Origin: an uncultured Lachnospiraceae bacterium
GTDB taxonomy: Bacteria > Bacillota > Clostridia > Lachnospirales > Lachnospiraceae
Assembly: GCA_910588285.1 (NCBI GenBank)
Contig: CAJUQB010000122.1
Span: 4,580-12,877, forward strand
Direction: 5' to 3'
DNA: 8,298 nucleotides
Below the pieces are notes generated by a model. The model was not told where the DNA came from and did no database searches. It saw only the letters and a program-made list of their open reading frames with translations. Both the position numbers and the translations under genes were made by a program. Positions 6,277 through 8,298 of the stretch are shown piece after piece. Position 1 is the first letter of the stretch. Every line of letters starts with the position of its first letter.

Positions 6277-7065
6277 ATGGTTGTGATGACAAAATATGAT
6301 TTAGAGCCGATTACAAAGACCTTTTACCAGGCATTGGAGGAGGGCACGGTCTTAGGGCGGAAATGTACCAAATGCGGTCATATCGAATTCCCCCCATACC
6401 TTTGCTGCAATTCCTGCGGCGGCCTGGATACGGAGTGGGTGGATCTGACCAATATGCGGGGCGTGGTAAAGCAGGCCCTTCCCACCAAGGGAGCTTTCGG
6501 TGACCCGGATTTCCGGAAAGAGCACGGGGATTATTTTGCGGTGGAGATTGTGGTGGACGGTGCCGATCCGGTGAGCACCAGCCTGCTCCATGTAGATTAT
6601 GACAAATATGATGAATTTGATAAGCTGGTGCGGACGGAGGAGGTGCTGGCAAAGCCCCTGATCATCCAGGATGAGGACACCAAGGTAGTGGTGTGGGAGC
6701 TGGATGGCCATGAAGAATTTAAAAAGCTTCCGGAAATGAAAGCAGAGAAGAAGCAGGAGTTTCAAGAGGCGAAGGCGGAAGAGGCAAAGCCTGCGAAAGC
6801 CAAGGCCAGGGCAGCTGAGACGGCCCCGGTGGATGACGAGGTGGCTAGGACCGTATTTGCCTGTGCAGCAGAGGCCTACGGCGTGGATGAATCAGAGCTT
6901 ACCCTGGAAACAGATATCAGGGAGGATCTGGCCAATGAGTCCATGAAGATGATTGTCATGATCTCCCAGATCGAGGATGAGCTGGATGTGGAGATTGAGA
7001 TCCAGGAGGCCAGCCTTTTGAATACATTGGAGGATTTTATCAATAAGGTGAAGGAAAAAATGTGA
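6277..7065 (+). CDS. DUF35 zinc-ribbon/OB-fold protein fused to an acyl carrier protein domain
   Basis: Two-part protein of 262 residues. Residues 15-50 are a rubredoxin-like zinc ribbon with C30/C33 and C44/C47 (an extra C43 adjoins); 51-150 is the OB-fold typical of DUF35 partners of thiolases. A Lys/Ala/Glu-rich linker follows at about 155-188. Residues 190-262 read as an acyl carrier protein: DIREDLANESMKM places S222 where the phosphopantetheine serine of the DSL motif lies (here ESM), followed by an acidic recognition helix and a closing helix, LLNTLEDFINKVKEKM. In DUF35 families the OB/zinc-ribbon chain completes the thiolase active site and can guide CoA; here the tethered carrier could hand acyl groups to C104 of the neighbouring thiolase. 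A phosphopantetheinyl transferase would be needed and is not in the window. Both domains are recognisable; modification of S222 and the role of the fusion are inference. Start could be 6286. Confidence 0.85.
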   Translation: MVVMTKYDLEPITKTFYQALEEGTVLGRKCTKCGHIEFPPYLCCNSCGGLDTEWVDLTNMRGVVKQALPTKGAFGDPDFRKEHGDYFAVEIVVDGADPVSTSLLHVDYDKYDEFDKLVRTEEVLAKPLIIQDEDTKVVVWELDGHEEFKKLPEMKAEKKQEFQEAKAEEAKPAKAKARAAETAPVDDEVARTVFACAAEAYGVDESELTLETDIREDLANESMKMIVMISQIEDELDVEIEIQEASLLNTLEDFINKVKEKM

Positions 7066-7121
7066 TGGGCTTTGGCAGGAAAATGATTCTTGCTATGAAA
7101 AAAGAAATGGGGAAAGAGTAA
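7065..7121 (+). other. 18-codon open frame between the DUF35-ACP and transporter genes
   Basis: An ATG overlaps the previous stop (TGATG, 7063-7067) and the frame ends at TAA 7119-7121, immediately followed by the transporter ATG at 7122. The encoded peptide, MGFGRKMILAMKKEMGKE, is short, basic and rich in Met and Lys. The exact butting of both ends suggests possible translational coupling, but a frame this short may arise by chance and its only RBS candidate (GAAGG, 7050-7054) is weak. Confidence 0.2.
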
Positions 7122-8229
7122 ATGAACAAAGAGATAAAAATGAATCCAAATTCTAAATGGTATGGGTCGAAGCAGATTGGCACGATGCTATACACTGCAG
7201 TATTGTTCCTGATTGGGACAAGTATTATTGGCGGTAACACTTTTCATATCAGCGGCATTATTACTGGTATTTGGGACGACACAGAGCATGCCGGTATTTC
7301 TGGTGGTAATCCTGGTGATTGGGTTCCTTGGGGGCGGTTATGAGAAGAATGGTGGTATGACGCTGACGGCCAATTGGTGGCCAACCAAGAAGGGAGTGGT
7401 ATTGGGAATTACCACCATCGGTATCATTCTAATGAATATTGTATATGTCCCAATGATGCCAAAGCTTTTGGGAAGCCTAGGGCTTGGCGGCGGTATGGCG
7501 GTGATTGCTGCAATTCTCGTGGTAGTGGGGATTATTACCTTGCTCTGTGTGAAAAATAACCCGGAGGAAGCCGGGGAGTACCCGGATGGAGATACTTCTT
7601 TTTCCTCCAATGCCGGTGAGGTCTTAAAGCAGATGAAGGACTATAAGAGCCCCTTTACCTTTGGGAAGGTCTGCGGGGATAAGGATACCTGGCTGATCGG
7701 CCTTGGCTCTGCTTTTGCCTTCCTGGCGGTAATGAGCTATATTGCATCTGCCATTCCAGCCATGATGTCCTATGGATATGACTATTCCCTGGCAACGGCT
7801 GTGTTTGCAGTGGGCGGTATTTTCGGTATTGTCGGAAGCTTTGTATTTGGAATCATTGACCAGAAGATCGGAACCAGAAGGACCTTCCTGATTTATTTTG
7901 TATTTATAATCATTGGGTTTGTGTTTAATCTGTTCATGTCGAAAGCGCCCATTTTCTGCTGGATATCCGGGATTGTGATCTTTGCAGCCCAGGGAGCACT
8001 TTGTAACCTGCTTCCCTCCTATGTGGCCACCAAATATGGACGCTGGGACTACACCATGGGCTATCAGGTGATCGGGACGATTTTTGAAATCGGCGCTGGG
8101 ATCGGCGTGATGATGACAGGATTTTTTACTGATTTTGGAGTGATGTATGTGGTAGATCTGGTACTGCTGGTGCTGGGCTTGCTCATGATGGCAGCCTCCA
8201 ATGATAGATTCATCGGAAAGATCCAGTAA
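7122..8229 (+). pseudogene. MFS transporter, oxalate/formate antiporter-like, disrupted near its N-terminus
   Basis: The gene starts at ATG 7122 (purine-rich GGGGAAAGAG upstream at 7109-7118) and encodes a plausible N-terminus plus first membrane helix (KQIGTMLYTAVLFLIG), then runs off-frame to a stop ending at 7343. The rest is in another frame, open from 7213 to TAA 8227-8229: 338 codons with about ten hydrophobic helices. In this part NWWPTKKGVVLGITTIG matches the loop and TM5 region of MFS carriers of the OFA type, and GIIDQKIGTRR is the second-half A-like motif. Helices fit TM3-TM12; TM2 and the first A-motif loop (G-x-x-D-R-x-G-R-R) are missing. Joined parts give about 370 residues against the usual 400-430. 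So a deletion of roughly 40-60 codons that also shifts the frame is the simplest reading; an assembly error is the alternative. Intact, it would have moved a small organic anion for this operon. Confidence 0.75.
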
Positions 8230-8298
8230 TCTTTTTGATGATATCCTAGTATAAGTGATTTTAAATACCTTTATGATTCAACAGCAGCATCTGGCTTT

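Noticed and set aside
7213..8229. TTG 7213 as the true start of a complete ten-helix transporter.
   Set aside because: There is no Shine-Dalgarno sequence before it, it would begin directly in TM3, and a good TM1-coding stretch with a start codon lies just upstream in another frame. A broken gene explains this better.
8230..8298. Possible terminator or next promoter after the transporter.
   Set aside because: The stretch is AT-rich but I see no stable hairpin with a U-tract and no spaced -35/-10 pair before the window ends.

Overview
The window reads as chromosomal DNA of a strict anaerobe of the Clostridia, probably a gut-type butyrate producer. Grounds: a butyrate kinase, a ferredoxin-type [FeFe] hydrogenase, strong AGGAGG-type ribosome binding sites, and moderately GC-rich coding sequence. 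The assignment to Lachnospiraceae/Oscillospiraceae-like Firmicutes is inference; there is no rRNA or other marker here. All genes lie on the + strand.

Layout. (1) 1-894: the 3' part of a butyrate kinase gene, cut by the window edge. (2) 895-1083: a non-coding gap with two mutually exclusive hairpins (912-956 and 927-963), an extended -10 promoter candidate (1044-1052) and a strong RBS. (3) 1084-7065: five tightly packed genes that look like one transcription unit: a two-cluster 4Fe-4S ferredoxin, an AprA/fumarate-reductase-type flavoprotein, a full-length [FeFe] hydrogenase, an SCP2/PhlC-type thiolase-like enzyme, and a DUF35 (zinc ribbon + OB fold) protein fused to a C-terminal acyl carrier protein domain. 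(4) 7122-8229: an MFS transporter of the oxalate/formate antiporter type. It is broken: its start and the rest of the protein are in different frames, and TM2 plus the first A-motif loop appear to be missing. (5) 8230-8298: AT-rich, no feature seen.

How they may work together (inference). The ferredoxin/flavoprotein pair looks like a soluble, AprBA-like oxidoreductase acting on an unknown organic substrate. The hydrogenase next to it could dispose of its electrons as H2 or feed it from H2. The thiolase/DUF35 pair resembles systems that make or break C-C bonds next to a carbonyl (PhlCB, BbsAB, Ltp2-ChsH2 and archaeal thiolase/DUF35 complexes). Here the DUF35 partner carries its own ACP, so acyl groups may be handled on a phosphopantetheine arm instead of, or as well as, CoA. 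With a transporter at the end and butyrate kinase upstream, a catabolic route for an imported carbonyl or aromatic/polyketide-like compound, coupled to hydrogen metabolism, is a reasonable hypothesis. The substrate cannot be read from the sequence.

Most notable: the hydrogenase has lost three of four N-terminal [2Fe-2S] ligands but kept every other cluster and the proton path; the thiolase keeps its nucleophilic Cys and GH-motif His but lacks both known acid/base cysteine motifs; and the DUF35-ACP fusion is an unusual architecture.
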